A DNA stretch of 34,302 nt. Source: Thiobacillus sp. (GTDB lineage Bacteria; Pseudomonadota; Gammaproteobacteria; Burkholderiales; Thiobacillaceae). The position numbers and the translations under genes were made by a program. Of the stretch, positions 1 to 10,405 are shown in pieces; position 1 is the first letter of the stretch; every line of letters begins with the position of its first letter. The stretch is taken from assembly GCA_020057245.1 (NCBI GenBank), contig JAGVGD010000098.1, forward strand, positions 1 to 34,302. Direction: 5' to 3'. The notes under the pieces are model-generated. The model did not search any database and was not told the DNA's origin. It was given only the letters and a program-made list of their open reading frames with translations.

Positions 1-2139
<2,139 letters not shown>

Positions 2140-3138
2140 CTACCCCACCTGCGTCTGCCGATCCTCCAACGCCTCCAGCAAATGGAACAACGGCTTCAGC
2201 TCAATGTAACGCTCGCAAACCTTCCGCAGATACCGCATCACCAACGGCATATCCTTCAAATACCCATCCTTGCCATCCCGGTGATACAGCCGCGCAAAAA
2301 TCCCCAGCACCTTGATGTGCCGTTGCGCCCCCATCCATTCGAAATCACGCCAGAAATCGCCGAAATCCTCCCGCACCGGCAAACCGGCGGCGCGCGCCTT
2401 TTCCCAGTAACGGATCACCCAGTCGAGCTGATGCTCTTCGTCCCACTCGATATAGGCATCGCGGTAGATTGAGGCGAGGTCGTAGGTGATGGGGCCGTAG
2501 ACGGCGTCCTGGAAATCGAGGATGCCGGGATTGGGATCGCTGACCATCAGGTTGCGCGAATGCCAGTCGCGGTGCACGTAGACCTGCGGCTGATCGAGAT
2601 TGTTGACGAGCAGGCGCTCGAACACGGTGTCGAGGTGAGCGCGCTGTTCTTCGTTCAGCGTCACGTCGAGGTGCTTCGCCACATACCACTCGGGAAACAG
2701 CATCAGCTCGCGGGTGAGCAGGGCGCGGTCGTATTCCGGCAACACGCCGGGGCGGCTGGCTTGCTGGATGCGGATCAGCGCATCGTTGGAGGCCAGGTAC
2801 AGCTCGCGTGCGGTGCTGTCATTCAGCGCCGACAGGTAGGTGGTGTTGCCGAGATCGGTCAGCAGCAGGAAGCCCTGCTCCAGATCGGCTGCCAGCACCT
2901 GCGGCACATGCACCCCGGTATCGCCGAACAGCTTGGCCACCGCGATGAAGGGGCGGCAATCCTCGTGCGCCGGGGGAGCGTCCATCACGATATAATCGCG
3001 GCCTTTGGCACCGCCTTCACTTGACGCGACGCGAAAATAACGGCGGAAACTGGCGTCCGCCGATGCCGGGGCGATGTCCAGGGCATCCCCGCCCAGTTGC
3101 CGGGCGGCCCAACGCTGTAATGCTTGCAAACGATCCAC
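2140..3138 (-). CDS. amgK: anomeric MurNAc/GlcNAc kinase AmgK
   Basis: Aminoglycoside-phosphotransferase-fold kinase that phosphorylates the anomeric hydroxyl of N-acetylmuramate or N-acetylglucosamine, feeding MurU; cytoplasmic. The 332 residues match the family's usual size. VHRDWHSRNLMV is the catalytic loop and GILDFQDAVYGPITYDLASI the metal-binding DFQD segment; the N-terminus MDRLQALQRWAARQLG and ASFRRYFRV are typical of this COG3178 group. It is divergent from lptD, with only about 75 bp between the starts, so both promoters must fit in that gap. Downstream, the repeat-rich gap separates it from murU on the same strand. Confidence 0.93.
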   Translation of the reverse strand: MDRLQALQRWAARQLGGDALDIAPASADASFRRYFRVASSEGGAKGRDYIVMDAPPAHEDCRPFIAVAKLFGDTGVHVPQVLAADLEQGFLLLTDLGNTTYLSALNDSTARELYLASNDALIRIQQASRPGVLPEYDRALLTRELMLFPEWYVAKHLDVTLNEEQRAHLDTVFERLLVNNLDQPQVYVHRDWHSRNLMVSDPNPGILDFQDAVYGPITYDLASIYRDAYIEWDEEHQLDWVIRYWEKARAAGLPVREDFGDFWRDFEWMGAQRHIKVLGIFARLYHRDGKDGYLKDMPLVMRYLRKVCERYIELKPLFHLLEALEDRQTQVG

Positions 3139-3214
3139 TGTGGTACGGCTCCAAATGACGCTGGTTTCAAATTAACGCTGTTTTCAATCTAACCCACTGA
3201 CGGATTTTACCTCG

Positions 3215-5425
3215 TTGTCCTTCCTGCCCGGCCTGGCTTGTGCTGTATTGCTGTTCACTGCGTGTTCTGCGGTGGCGGACAGCCTCGCGCTGAAATCCAA
3301 TGCCGAACCGAGCAGTCCGACGGTAGCCGGTGAGGCCGGGCCGATGTTCGTGATGGCCAACGAAATCGAATCGAGTTCGCCCAACGTCATTGTGGCGACG
3401 GGCAATGTGGAAGCCCGCCAGGACGGACAGAGCTTCTTTGCCGACTGGCTGCTCTACGACACCTCGCGCAGGTTTGTCGAGGCGCGCGGCAACGTGCGGA
3501 TGGAGCAGCCCACCCTGCTGGTGAGCGGCGACACACTCAAGTTCAACCTCAACGACTACAGCGGCGAGCTGACCCATCCGGTCTACAGCCTGCCGGTGCA
3601 GAACGGGCGCGGCCACGCCGAACACATCGCGTTCATCGACGCCAACAATTCCACCCTCACCGATGCCACCTACACCACCTGCCCGGTCGGCAACGATGAC
3701 TGGTATCTCCAGGTCGGCGAGCTCGACCTCGACAAATCGCGCCAGATCGGCGTGGCGCACAACGCCACCCTGCGCTTTCTCGACGTGCCGATCCTCTACA
3801 CGCCATGGATCGACTTTCCGCTCAACGACGCGCGCAAGAGCGGCGTGCTGCCCCCCACGTTCGGCACCACCGAGCGCAGCGGCATCGACTTGATGGTGCC
3901 GTATTACCTGAATCTCGCGCCCAACTACGATGCCACGATCTACCCGCGCCTGCTGTCCAAGCGCGGCCTGATGCTGGGCGGCGAATTCCGCTATCTGCTG
4001 GACGCGTTCGGCGGCACCAACCGGGTCGACCTGCTGGCCAACGACCGCGAGCTCGATCGCTCGCGCTGGGATGTCGTGCTCAACAATACCTACCGCATCA
4101 ACGCCAGCACGCAGGTCGGCATGCTGTACAACCGCGTGTCCGACGACGATTACTTCCGCGACTTTTCCAACCAGGCGGCCATCACCTCGGTCAGCAACCT
4201 CAACCAGGAACTCTGGCTCATCACGCAGCACCGCAACTGGAGCGCCGAACTGCGCGCGCAGACCTTCCAGACCCTGCAGGACTCAACCGCGGTCACCCCC
4301 ATCATCGAGCCGTATTCCAGGCTGCCGCAGGCACGCCTCAGCATGGCCAACACGTTCGGCCCCGGCGTCGAGTTCAAACTCGAAGCCGAAGCCGTGCATT
4401 TTGCGCATGACAGCCTGATCGAAGGCACCCGGGTGCTCGCCTACCCCACGCTGCGCATGCCGCTCGTCAGCTCGTTCGGTTACATCACGCCGCAAATCGG
4501 CTGGAGCAGCACCTATTACGCGCTCGACGACAGCGCGCCCGAGCAGCGCATCACGCGCAACCTGCCGATTTTCAGTCTCGACAGCGGCGTCGCCTTCGAC
4601 CGCCCATTCAAGCTCGGCGATGCCGATTATTCGCAAACGCTGGAACCGCGCGTCTACTACGTCTACGCGCCCTACCGTGACCAGACCGACATCCCGGTGT
4701 TCGACACCGCCCAGCTCGACTTCGGCTACGCCGAGATGTTCACCGAGAACCAGTTCATCGGCGGCGACCGCGTCAACGACGCCAACCAGCTGACGGTCGC
4801 GATTACCAGCCGCTTCACCGAGGCCGCCACCGGTTACGAGCGTCTGCAGGTCACGCTCGGCCAGCGCTACTATTTCAGTTCGCAGCAAGTCACCCTGCCG
4901 GGCGTGGCGCCGCGCAGCAGCAACTCGACCGACATGCTGGTCGCCGCGAGCGGACAGGTCAGCCGCGACTGGTACGTCGCCGGTGGCTGGCAGTACGACA
5001 CCCAGAACGGCGCGGTCGTGCGGCAGAATCTGGCGGCATCCTATCGTCCGGGCGCGGGTCGCGTGGTGAACGTCGGCTACAACTTCATCGAACAGAACAC
5101 CGAGCAGATCGACATCTCGGCGCAATGGCCGCTGGCCCGGCGCTGGTACGGCATGTTCCGCTACAACTATTCCTACTATGACAACAAGCTGGTCGAAGGT
5201 CTAGCCGGGCTTGAATACAATGGCGGCTGCTGGTTGCTGCGCGGCGCCGTGCAGCGTCTGGCCACCAAGGATGCGGAATCCACCGACTCGTTCTTTATCC
5301 AGCTGGAGTTGAACGGACTCGGAGGCATCGGCTCCAATCCAACCAGCGTTCTGAAACAAAGCGTCCCCGGATACCGGCCGAGCAATGAACTGTTCTCCAC
5401 ACCCCATGCAAATGAAAACTATTGA
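3215..5425 (+). CDS. lptD: LPS-assembly outer membrane protein LptD
   Basis: Outer-membrane beta-barrel that, with LptE, inserts lipopolysaccharide into the outer leaflet. About 736 residues. A hydrophobic signal segment FLPGLACAVLLFTACSAVA is followed by the OstA-like N-terminal domain (VMANEIESSSPNVIVATGNV; FNLNDYSGELTHPVY) and a long aromatic-rich barrel domain. No ATG is available: the frame opens after a stop at 3173, and the candidates are TTG at 3215 (GACGGA at 3199-3204, spacing 10) or CTG at 3197. Mature cysteines are only C156 (TTCPVGNDDW) and C672 (GGCWLLRG), whereas E. coli LptD has four; this suggests a single interdomain disulfide. The 3' end overlaps surA by 14-20 nt, the usual lptD-surA arrangement. 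Confidence 0.95.
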   Translation: MSFLPGLACAVLLFTACSAVADSLALKSNAEPSSPTVAGEAGPMFVMANEIESSSPNVIVATGNVEARQDGQSFFADWLLYDTSRRFVEARGNVRMEQPTLLVSGDTLKFNLNDYSGELTHPVYSLPVQNGRGHAEHIAFIDANNSTLTDATYTTCPVGNDDWYLQVGELDLDKSRQIGVAHNATLRFLDVPILYTPWIDFPLNDARKSGVLPPTFGTTERSGIDLMVPYYLNLAPNYDATIYPRLLSKRGLMLGGEFRYLLDAFGGTNRVDLLANDRELDRSRWDVVLNNTYRINASTQVGMLYNRVSDDDYFRDFSNQAAITSVSNLNQELWLITQHRNWSAELRAQTFQTLQDSTAVTPIIEPYSRLPQARLSMANTFGPGVEFKLEAEAVHFAHDSLIEGTRVLAYPTLRMPLVSSFGYITPQIGWSSTYYALDDSAPEQRITRNLPIFSLDSGVAFDRPFKLGDADYSQTLEPRVYYVYAPYRDQTDIPVFDTAQLDFGYAEMFTENQFIGGDRVNDANQLTVAITSRFTEAATGYERLQVTLGQRYYFSSQQVTLPGVAPRSSNSTDMLVAASGQVSRDWYVAGGWQYDTQNGAVVRQNLAASYRPGAGRVVNVGYNFIEQNTEQIDISAQWPLARRWYGMFRYNYSYYDNKLVEGLAGLEYNGGCWLLRGAVQRLATKDAESTDSFFIQLELNGLGGIGSNPTSVLKQSVPGYRPSNELFSTPHANENY

Positions 5426-6731
5426 TCATCCTGAATGGCTCAGCCCTCGCTGGGTGCTGATGCTGCTGATCGTCGCGGCATCGCTGCTGTCCGGACAGCC
5501 CGCGCGCGCCGAAGTGGTGCAACTCAATTACATCGTCGCGGTCGTCAACGACGAAGTCATCACCCGGCAGGAACTCACCAAGCGTTACATCGAAACGGAA
5601 AAAGCCCTGGCGCGGCAGAACACCCCGCTGCCGCCGCGCAACGTGATCGAAAAGCAGCTGCTCGAACGCATGATCACCGAGCTCGCCCTGCAGCAGCACG
5701 CCCGCAACACCGGCGTGCGAGTCGACCCGGCACAGGTCGAGCGCGCGATCCAGCGGATTGCCGAACAGAACAAAATGGACGTGCCCACCCTGCAGGCCAC
5801 GCTGGAAAAACAGGGCCAGAGCATGGACAGCATGCGCGCCACCATCCGCAACGAGCTGCTCATCGCCCGCGCCCGCGAGCGCGACGTCGACAACCGCGTC
5901 ACCGTCAGCGACGCCGAAATCGAAGGCTATCTGCAGACCAAGGCGCAGCAGGGCGCAGAGACCGAATACAACTTCTCCCACATCCTGGTCACCGTGCCGG
6001 AAAGCGCCTCGCCCGAACAAATCCAGGCGCTCCGCGCCCGTGCCGACGACGTTCGCGCCCAGCTCGAAAAGGGCGCCGATTTTGCCCAGCTGTCGGCCAG
6101 TTCGTCCGATGCCCCCAACGCCATGCAGGGCGGCGCATTCGGCTGGCGCCCCAGCGGCAAGATGCCGGCGCTGTTTGCCGACGCCCTGAAGCCGCTGCAG
6201 CCCGGCCAGATCAGCCCGGTGCTGAAAAGCAGCAACGGCTTCCACATTCTCAAACTCAACGACAAGCGCGGGCTCGACGCCGCGCTCAGCGTCACCCAGA
6301 CGCACGCGCGCCACATCCTGATCAAGACCAACGAACTCACCTCGGAATCCGATGCCCGCAGCCGCCTGCTGCAGCTCAAGGAAAGGCTCGAAAACGGCGC
6401 GAAATTCGAGGAACTCGCACGCCAGTATTCCGACGACGGCAGCGCTTCCAAAGGCGGCGACCTCGGCTGGATCAACCCCGGCGACACCGTGCCCGAATTC
6501 GAGCGCGCGATGGACGAACTGAAGCCCGGCGAAATCAGCCAGCCGGTGCGTTCGCCATTCGGCCTGCACCTGATCCAGGTGCTGGAACGCCGCGACCAGG
6601 ACGTCACCCAGGAACGCCAGAAACTGCAGGCGCGCCAGGCCATCCGCGAGCGCAAGGCCGAAGAAGCCTTCCAGGACTGGGTGCGGCAGATTCGCGACTC
6701 GGCCTATGTCGAGTTGCGGCCGCTTGACTGA
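5412..6731 (+). CDS. surA: periplasmic chaperone / peptidyl-prolyl isomerase SurA
   Basis: Periplasmic chaperone that escorts outer-membrane proteins, LptD included, to the BAM complex. About 439 residues. The signal peptide reads WVLMLLIVAASLLSGQPARA, cleaved before EVVQLNYIVAVVNDEVITRQEL. The SurA N-terminal helical domain is followed by two PPIC rotamase domains, roughly residues 180-285 (NFSHILVTVPESASPEQIQA) and 295-400 (THARHILIKTNEL ... YSDDGSASKGGDLGWINPG), and a C-terminal helix. The ATG at 5412 lies inside the end of lptD; an in-frame ATG at 5406 is equally possible and neither has a clear Shine-Dalgarno, consistent with translational coupling. Confidence 0.96.
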   Translation: MKTIDHPEWLSPRWVLMLLIVAASLLSGQPARAEVVQLNYIVAVVNDEVITRQELTKRYIETEKALARQNTPLPPRNVIEKQLLERMITELALQQHARNTGVRVDPAQVERAIQRIAEQNKMDVPTLQATLEKQGQSMDSMRATIRNELLIARARERDVDNRVTVSDAEIEGYLQTKAQQGAETEYNFSHILVTVPESASPEQIQALRARADDVRAQLEKGADFAQLSASSSDAPNAMQGGAFGWRPSGKMPALFADALKPLQPGQISPVLKSSNGFHILKLNDKRGLDAALSVTQTHARHILIKTNELTSESDARSRLLQLKERLENGAKFEELARQYSDDGSASKGGDLGWINPGDTVPEFERAMDELKPGEISQPVRSPFGLHLIQVLERRDQDVTQERQKLQARQAIRERKAEEAFQDWVRQIRDSAYVELRPLD

Positions 6732-6741
6732 GACCGACGCC

Positions 6742-7731
6742 ATGTTGCCCGTCATCGCCCTCACCGCAGGCGAGCCGGCCGGCATCGGCCCCGACCTTTG
6801 TATCGCCCTGTCGCACCGGGACCTGCCCTGCCGCCTGAGCGTGCTCGGCGATGTCGACGTGCTGCGCGCCCGTGCTGGCCAACTCGGCATCCACGTCAAC
6901 TTCATCACCGGCGATGCCATTCCCGCGCATCAGGCGGGCGCACTGCATGTACATCACATTCCGGTCGCCAGCGCAGTCGTGCCGGGCACGCTCAACCCCG
7001 ACAACAGCGCCCACGTGCTGGCCCTGATCGACGCCGCCCTTGAGGGCTGCATGAACGGCTCCTATCAGGCCATCGTCACCGCGCCGGTACACAAGGGCGT
7101 CATCAACGATGCGGGCTACGCCTTCACCGGCCACACCGAATACCTGGCCGAGCACAGCGGCACCGCACGCGTCGTGATGATGCTGGTCGGCGGCGGCCTG
7201 CGCGTGGCGCTCGCCACCACCCATCTGCCGCTGCGTGCCGTGGCCAACGCGATCAAGCCCAGGCTGCTGACCGAAGTCATCCGCATCCTCCACACCGACC
7301 TGCAGAAGCGCTTCGGCATCGCCTTTCCGCGCATCGTCGTCGCCGGGCTCAATCCCCACGCCGGCGAATCCGGCCATCTTGGCCGCGAGGAAATCGACAT
7401 CATCGAACCCACGCTTGCGCGCCTGCGCGGCCAGGGCATCGACCTCATCGGTCCGCTACCCGCCGACACCCTGTTCTCGCGCATCCGCCATACCCAGTGC
7501 GACGCCGTGCTGGCGATGTACCACGACCAGGGTTTGCCGGTTCTCAAATACGCCAGCTTCGGCGAAGGCGTGAACGTCACCCTGGGATTGCCCTTCATCC
7601 GCACCTCGGTCGACCACGGCACCGCGCTCGATCTCGCCGGTACCGGCCGCGCGGAAGTGGGCAGCCTGGTAGCGGCGATCGAAATGGCTCTGGATATGGC
7701 GAGCAGTGAGCGGGGAGCGGTGAACGGTTAA
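6742..7731 (+). CDS. pdxA: 4-hydroxythreonine-4-phosphate dehydrogenase PdxA
   Basis: NAD-dependent oxidation of 4-phospho-hydroxy-L-threonine in pyridoxal-5-phosphate synthesis; cytoplasmic. The 329 residues match the E. coli length. LTAGEPAGIGPDL is the conserved N-terminus; TGHTEYLAEHS, GLNPHAGESGHLGREE and YHDQGLPVLKYASFGEGVNV carry the metal-binding histidines, and SVDHGTALDLAGTGRA the C-terminal signature. The ATG at 6742 sits 10 nt after the surA stop; an in-frame ATG at 6706 would begin inside surA and adds an unconserved leader, so I rejected it. The surA-pdxA-rsmA order is common in proteobacteria. The stop codon lies in the loop of a strong hairpin (next entry). Confidence 0.96.
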   Translation: MLPVIALTAGEPAGIGPDLCIALSHRDLPCRLSVLGDVDVLRARAGQLGIHVNFITGDAIPAHQAGALHVHHIPVASAVVPGTLNPDNSAHVLALIDAALEGCMNGSYQAIVTAPVHKGVINDAGYAFTGHTEYLAEHSGTARVVMMLVGGGLRVALATTHLPLRAVANAIKPRLLTEVIRILHTDLQKRFGIAFPRIVVAGLNPHAGESGHLGREEIDIIEPTLARLRGQGIDLIGPLPADTLFSRIRHTQCDAVLAMYHDQGLPVLKYASFGEGVNVTLGLPFIRTSVDHGTALDLAGTGRAEVGSLVAAIEMALDMASSERGAVNG

Positions 7732-7761
7732 CCCCACCTCCCCCACCGCTTACCGCTCACT
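7705..7761 (+). repeat. 18-bp imperfect inverted repeat spanning the pdxA stop codon
   Basis: The left arm 7705-7722 (AGTGAGCGGGGAGCGGTG) and right arm 7744-7761 pair at 16 of 18 positions, with a 21-nt loop holding the pdxA TAA at 7729-7731. There is no U-tract, so it is not a standard terminator. It ends 17 nt before the rsmA ATG and could affect mRNA stability or rsmA translation; that role is inference. Confidence 0.6.
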
Positions 7762-7778
7762 CCTCACCGCCTCACACC

Positions 7779-8555
7779 ATGCACACCCCCCGCAAACGCT
7801 TCGGCCAGAACTTCCTCATCGACGACGGCATCATCCACGCCATCGTCAACGCCGTGCATCCGCAAGCGGGCGAAACCGTGGTCGAAATCGGCCCGGGGCT
7901 CGGTGCGCTGACCCGTCCCCTGCTCGAACGGCTGCCGCATCTGCACGCGGTCGAACTCGACCGCGACATCGTCGCGCGGCTGCAGCGAAGCTGGCCGGCC
8001 GAGCGCCTCAGCGTACACAGCTGCGATGCCCTGAAGTTCGATTTCGGCAGCCTCGGGACCGAGCTGCGCATCATCGGCAACCTGCCCTACAACATCTCCA
8101 CCCCGCTGCTGTTCCACCTGATGGAATTTGCCGCACAGATCCGCGACATGACCTTCATGCTGCAAAAGGAAGTGGTCGAGCGCATGGTGGCCGAACCGTC
8201 CACCAACGACTACGGGCGCTTGACGATCATGTTGCAGCGCCGCTTTCATCTGGAGTGGCTGCTCGACGTGCCGCCCACCGCGTTCAATCCGCCGCCCAAG
8301 GTCGATTCGGCCGTGGTGCGGCTGATCCCCAAAACGCCGGCTGAAGTCGTGCCGCTCGACGAAACCCTGTTTGCCCGCGTGGTGCAGGCCGCGTTTTCGC
8401 AGCGGCGCAAAACGCTGAAAAACACGCTGGGAAGCCTGCTGAAGCCGGAAGGATTTGCCGCGCTGGGGATCGATTCCACGCTGCGCGCCGAAGCGCTGCC
8501 GCTGGCCGATTACGAACGCATCGCGCAGCATTTGAAACTTGGCGAAGGAAACTGA
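7779..8555 (+). CDS. rsmA: 16S rRNA (A1518/A1519-N6,N6)-dimethyltransferase RsmA/KsgA
   Basis: SAM-dependent enzyme that dimethylates two adjacent adenosines in the 3'-terminal helix of 16S rRNA during small-subunit assembly. The 258 residues fit the family (about 270). PRKRFGQNFLIDDGIIHAIV is the canonical N-terminus, VVEIGPGLGALTRPL the SAM-binding motif I, VELDRDIVARL motif II, and IIGNLPYNISTPLLFHL contains the NLPYN catalytic motif. FSQRRKTLKNTLGSLL marks the C-terminal domain. The ATG has no clear Shine-Dalgarno; the leader is the CT-rich sequence CTCACTCCTCACCGCCTCAC just after the hairpin. Confidence 0.96.
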   Translation: MHTPRKRFGQNFLIDDGIIHAIVNAVHPQAGETVVEIGPGLGALTRPLLERLPHLHAVELDRDIVARLQRSWPAERLSVHSCDALKFDFGSLGTELRIIGNLPYNISTPLLFHLMEFAAQIRDMTFMLQKEVVERMVAEPSTNDYGRLTIMLQRRFHLEWLLDVPPTAFNPPPKVDSAVVRLIPKTPAEVVPLDETLFARVVQAAFSQRRKTLKNTLGSLLKPEGFAALGIDSTLRAEALPLADYERIAQHLKLGEGN

Positions 8556-8557
8556 AA

Positions 8558-9166
8558 ATGATCGAGAACCCGGAACGCTTTGATCAGGCCCGCTTTGACC
8601 AAACCGTGGCCCTGTTCGACGCCGCCAACGCCGAAGACCCCAATCAGGATGAAGGCCAGCCCAAGGAACTGCTGTACGGCCAGCGCATGTCGGAGATGAT
8701 CGGCCGCTTCGCGCCGGACGCCTCCGAAGCCGCGCAGCTGGCGGTGCGCGCCCAGCACATCCGGCGCTGGACAGTGCCGCGCAACAGCTACCCGATGGAC
8801 AAGGAGGGCTATCACGCGTGGCGCACCGGGCTCTACACCTTTCACGCCAACACCGCCGGAGAACTGATGCGCGAGGCCGGCTACGACGACGCCATGATCG
8901 AGCGCGTCAAGAAAGCCGTCGGCAAGCGCGGCATCAAGGTCAATCCCGACACCCAGCTGCTGGAAGACATCGCCAACCTCGTCTTCATCGAGCACTACAT
9001 GCTGGCCTTCGCCGCGAGCAAGCCCGAATACGACGAAGCGAAATGGCTGGAAATCATCCGCCGCACCTGGAGCAAGATGTCAAAGAACGCCCAGGCTTTT
9101 GCCCTGTCCGGCAAGATCAAACTGCCGGAACCGCTGGTGCCGCTGATCACCAAGGCGATCAGTTAA
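8558..9166 (+). CDS. DUF4202 domain protein
   Basis: The 202 residues match the DUF4202 family, conserved in proteobacteria without an established function; I recognise it from the overall pattern, for example FDQTVALFDAANAEDPNQ, YGQRMSEMIGRF, AQHIRRWTVPRNSYPMDKEGYHAWR and LEDIANLVFIEHYM. It is predicted all-helical, soluble and cytoplasmic, with no signal peptide or membrane span. Conserved His/Asp/Glu residues in AQHIRRW and EDIANLVFIEHY could form an HD-like metal site, but that is inference. It starts two bases after the rsmA stop, with AAGGAA at 8545-8550 inside the end of rsmA, so it is very likely cotranslated with rsmA. Confidence 0.8.
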   Translation: MIENPERFDQARFDQTVALFDAANAEDPNQDEGQPKELLYGQRMSEMIGRFAPDASEAAQLAVRAQHIRRWTVPRNSYPMDKEGYHAWRTGLYTFHANTAGELMREAGYDDAMIERVKKAVGKRGIKVNPDTQLLEDIANLVFIEHYMLAFAASKPEYDEAKWLEIIRRTWSKMSKNAQAFALSGKIKLPEPLVPLITKAIS

Positions 9167-9197
9167 TCCACGCAACAGCCGCCAGAAAGGCGTCCGT

Positions 9198-9623
9198 TCA
9201 GTCCGGCAGCGTCACCGCCCCTGCAGCATCGAGCGCGAACCCCGGGTTCCACGCCACCTCCCACAGGTGGCCGTCGAGGTCGCGGAAGTAGCCCGAATAG
9301 CCACCCCAGAAAACCTCCGCTGCGGGCTTGACGATCACCGCCCCCAAGGCCGCCACCTCTGCCAGCACCGCATCGACTTCCTCGCGCGCGCGGGTGTTGT
9401 AGGCCAGCGCAAAACCGCCCGCGCCGTTGCGCTCGGGCGACACCCCCGCATCCGCCGCCAGACTCGTCCACGGCCACAGCGCAAACGCCAGTCCGCCGCA
9501 CTGAAAGAACGACACGCCCTCGGCCTGCCGCATCGAACGCTGCCAGCCGAGCGCTTCGTAGAACGCCGTGCTGGTGGCGAGGTCTTGCACGCCGAGGGTG
9601 ATCAGGCTGATGCGTTGCTCCAT
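9198..9623 (-). CDS. VOC-superfamily (glyoxalase/bleomycin-resistance-like) protein
   Basis: 141 residues with the vicinal-oxygen-chelate fold: ISLITLGVQDLATSTAFYEALGW (first beta-alpha-beta unit), FFQCGGLAFALWPW, and GYFRDLDGHLWEVAWNP at the C-terminal metal-binding strand. The family includes dioxygenases, isomerases and resistance proteins; the substrate cannot be told from sequence. It lies at the downstream end of the minus-strand gloA-containing cluster, 41 nt after the small membrane-protein gene, and is convergent with the DUF4202 gene. It differs clearly from the GloA-type protein nearby, so it is not a recent duplicate. Confidence 0.85.
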   Translation of the reverse strand: MEQRISLITLGVQDLATSTAFYEALGWQRSMRQAEGVSFFQCGGLAFALWPWTSLAADAGVSPERNGAGGFALAYNTRAREEVDAVLAEVAALGAVIVKPAAEVFWGGYSGYFRDLDGHLWEVAWNPGFALDAAGAVTLPD

Positions 9624-9664
9624 GCTTGGGACTCCTTACAGCGTAGCCAGGTGGCAATTTGGGT

Positions 9665-9970
9665 TCAGCTTCGAAAACACTGTTTGTTCTGATAGTTGAA
9701 TGCCCCACCCGAGTCTAGGCATCGATCTACAGCCAAGGCCTCTGAAAAGTATGTATACGAGTAGACGCCACCAACCGCAACGAAAATCCAGAAGGCCAGC
9801 CCGGCCACAATTACCCAACCACCTTCTGGATTAATGTCTTTCTTGAAGATACGGCATATCAGATAGCCGGGGCCTCGAATAAGGATCTCCAGCACAACCT
9901 CAAGAACAATATTGCCAATCACTCTCAGCATTCCGCCCAGAAACTCTCCTGCGGCATCCCCGATTGGCAT
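9665..9970 (-). CDS. small membrane protein of unknown function
   Basis: 101 residues, unassigned. An amphipathic or hydrophobic N-terminal part (MLRVIGNIVLEVVLEILIRG) is followed by a cytoplasmic-looking KKD stretch, a clear transmembrane segment WVIVAGLAFWIFVAVGGVYSYTYF (about 52-75), and a short tail DRCLDSGGAFNYQNKQC with two cysteines that could pair outside the membrane. I recall similar C-D-S-G-G-x-F-N-Y tails in assorted uncharacterised proteobacterial proteins. The ATG is 3 nt past the gloA stop. Base composition is noticeably more AT-rich than in the flanking genes, which suggests a later arrival in the operon. Confidence 0.65.
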   Translation of the reverse strand: MPIGDAAGEFLGGMLRVIGNIVLEVVLEILIRGPGYLICRIFKKDINPEGGWVIVAGLAFWIFVAVGGVYSYTYFSEALAVDRCLDSGGAFNYQNKQCFRS

Positions 9971-9973
9971 TTG

Positions 9974-10390
9974 TTAGATTCCCGTAGGTTCCTGCGACCA
10001 ACCCGCCGTGCCCTTCTGAATAAACTCGATCGGATACCCATCCGGGTCTTCGATGAACGCAATCACGGTGGCGCCGTGCGACATCGGCCCGGCCGGGCGC
10101 AGTATCTTGCCGCCCTTGACTGCCGCCGCGTCGCATGCCGCGTAGGCGTCGTCGACTTCGATGGCGATATGCCCGTAGCCGCTGCCAATCTCGTATTTGT
10201 CCACGCCCCAGTTGTATGTGAGTTCGAGCACCGCCGCCTTTTCTTCGCTGTCGTAGCCGACAAAGGCGAGGGTGAACTTGCCGCCCGGATAGTCCTTGCG
10301 GCGCAGCAGCTGCATGCCGAGCACGCTGGTGTAGAAGTCGATCGAGCGGTCGAGGTCGCCGACGCGCAGCATGGTGTGGAGAATTCGCAT
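9974..10390 (-). CDS. gloA: lactoylglutathione lyase (glyoxalase I)
   Basis: Metal-dependent enzyme converting the methylglyoxal-glutathione hemithioacetal to S-lactoylglutathione in methylglyoxal detoxification; cytoplasmic. 138 residues (E. coli GloA 135). The four expected metal ligands are visible: His5 in [10 protein letters not shown], Glu in [11 protein letters not shown], His in [11 protein letters not shown] and Glu in [10 protein letters not shown]. The short form without the loop insertions of zinc-type enzymes fits the Ni/Co bacterial class. The gene follows the metallopeptidase gene by 15 nt and is followed closely by the small membrane protein. Confidence 0.95.
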   Translation of the reverse strand: MRILHTMLRVGDLDRSIDFYTSVLGMQLLRRKDYPGGKFTLAFVGYDSEEKAAVLELTYNWGVDKYEIGSGYGHIAIEVDDAYAACDAAAVKGGKILRPAGPMSHGATVIAFIEDPDGYPIEFIQKGTAGWSQEPTGI

Positions 10391-10405
10391 GGTTTAACCC
10401 CTCTA

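Noticed and set aside
5295-6920. 541-codon open frame antisense to surA
   Set aside because: The opposite strand is unmistakably SurA with two rotamase domains; this frame has no recognisable domain and shadow-like composition.
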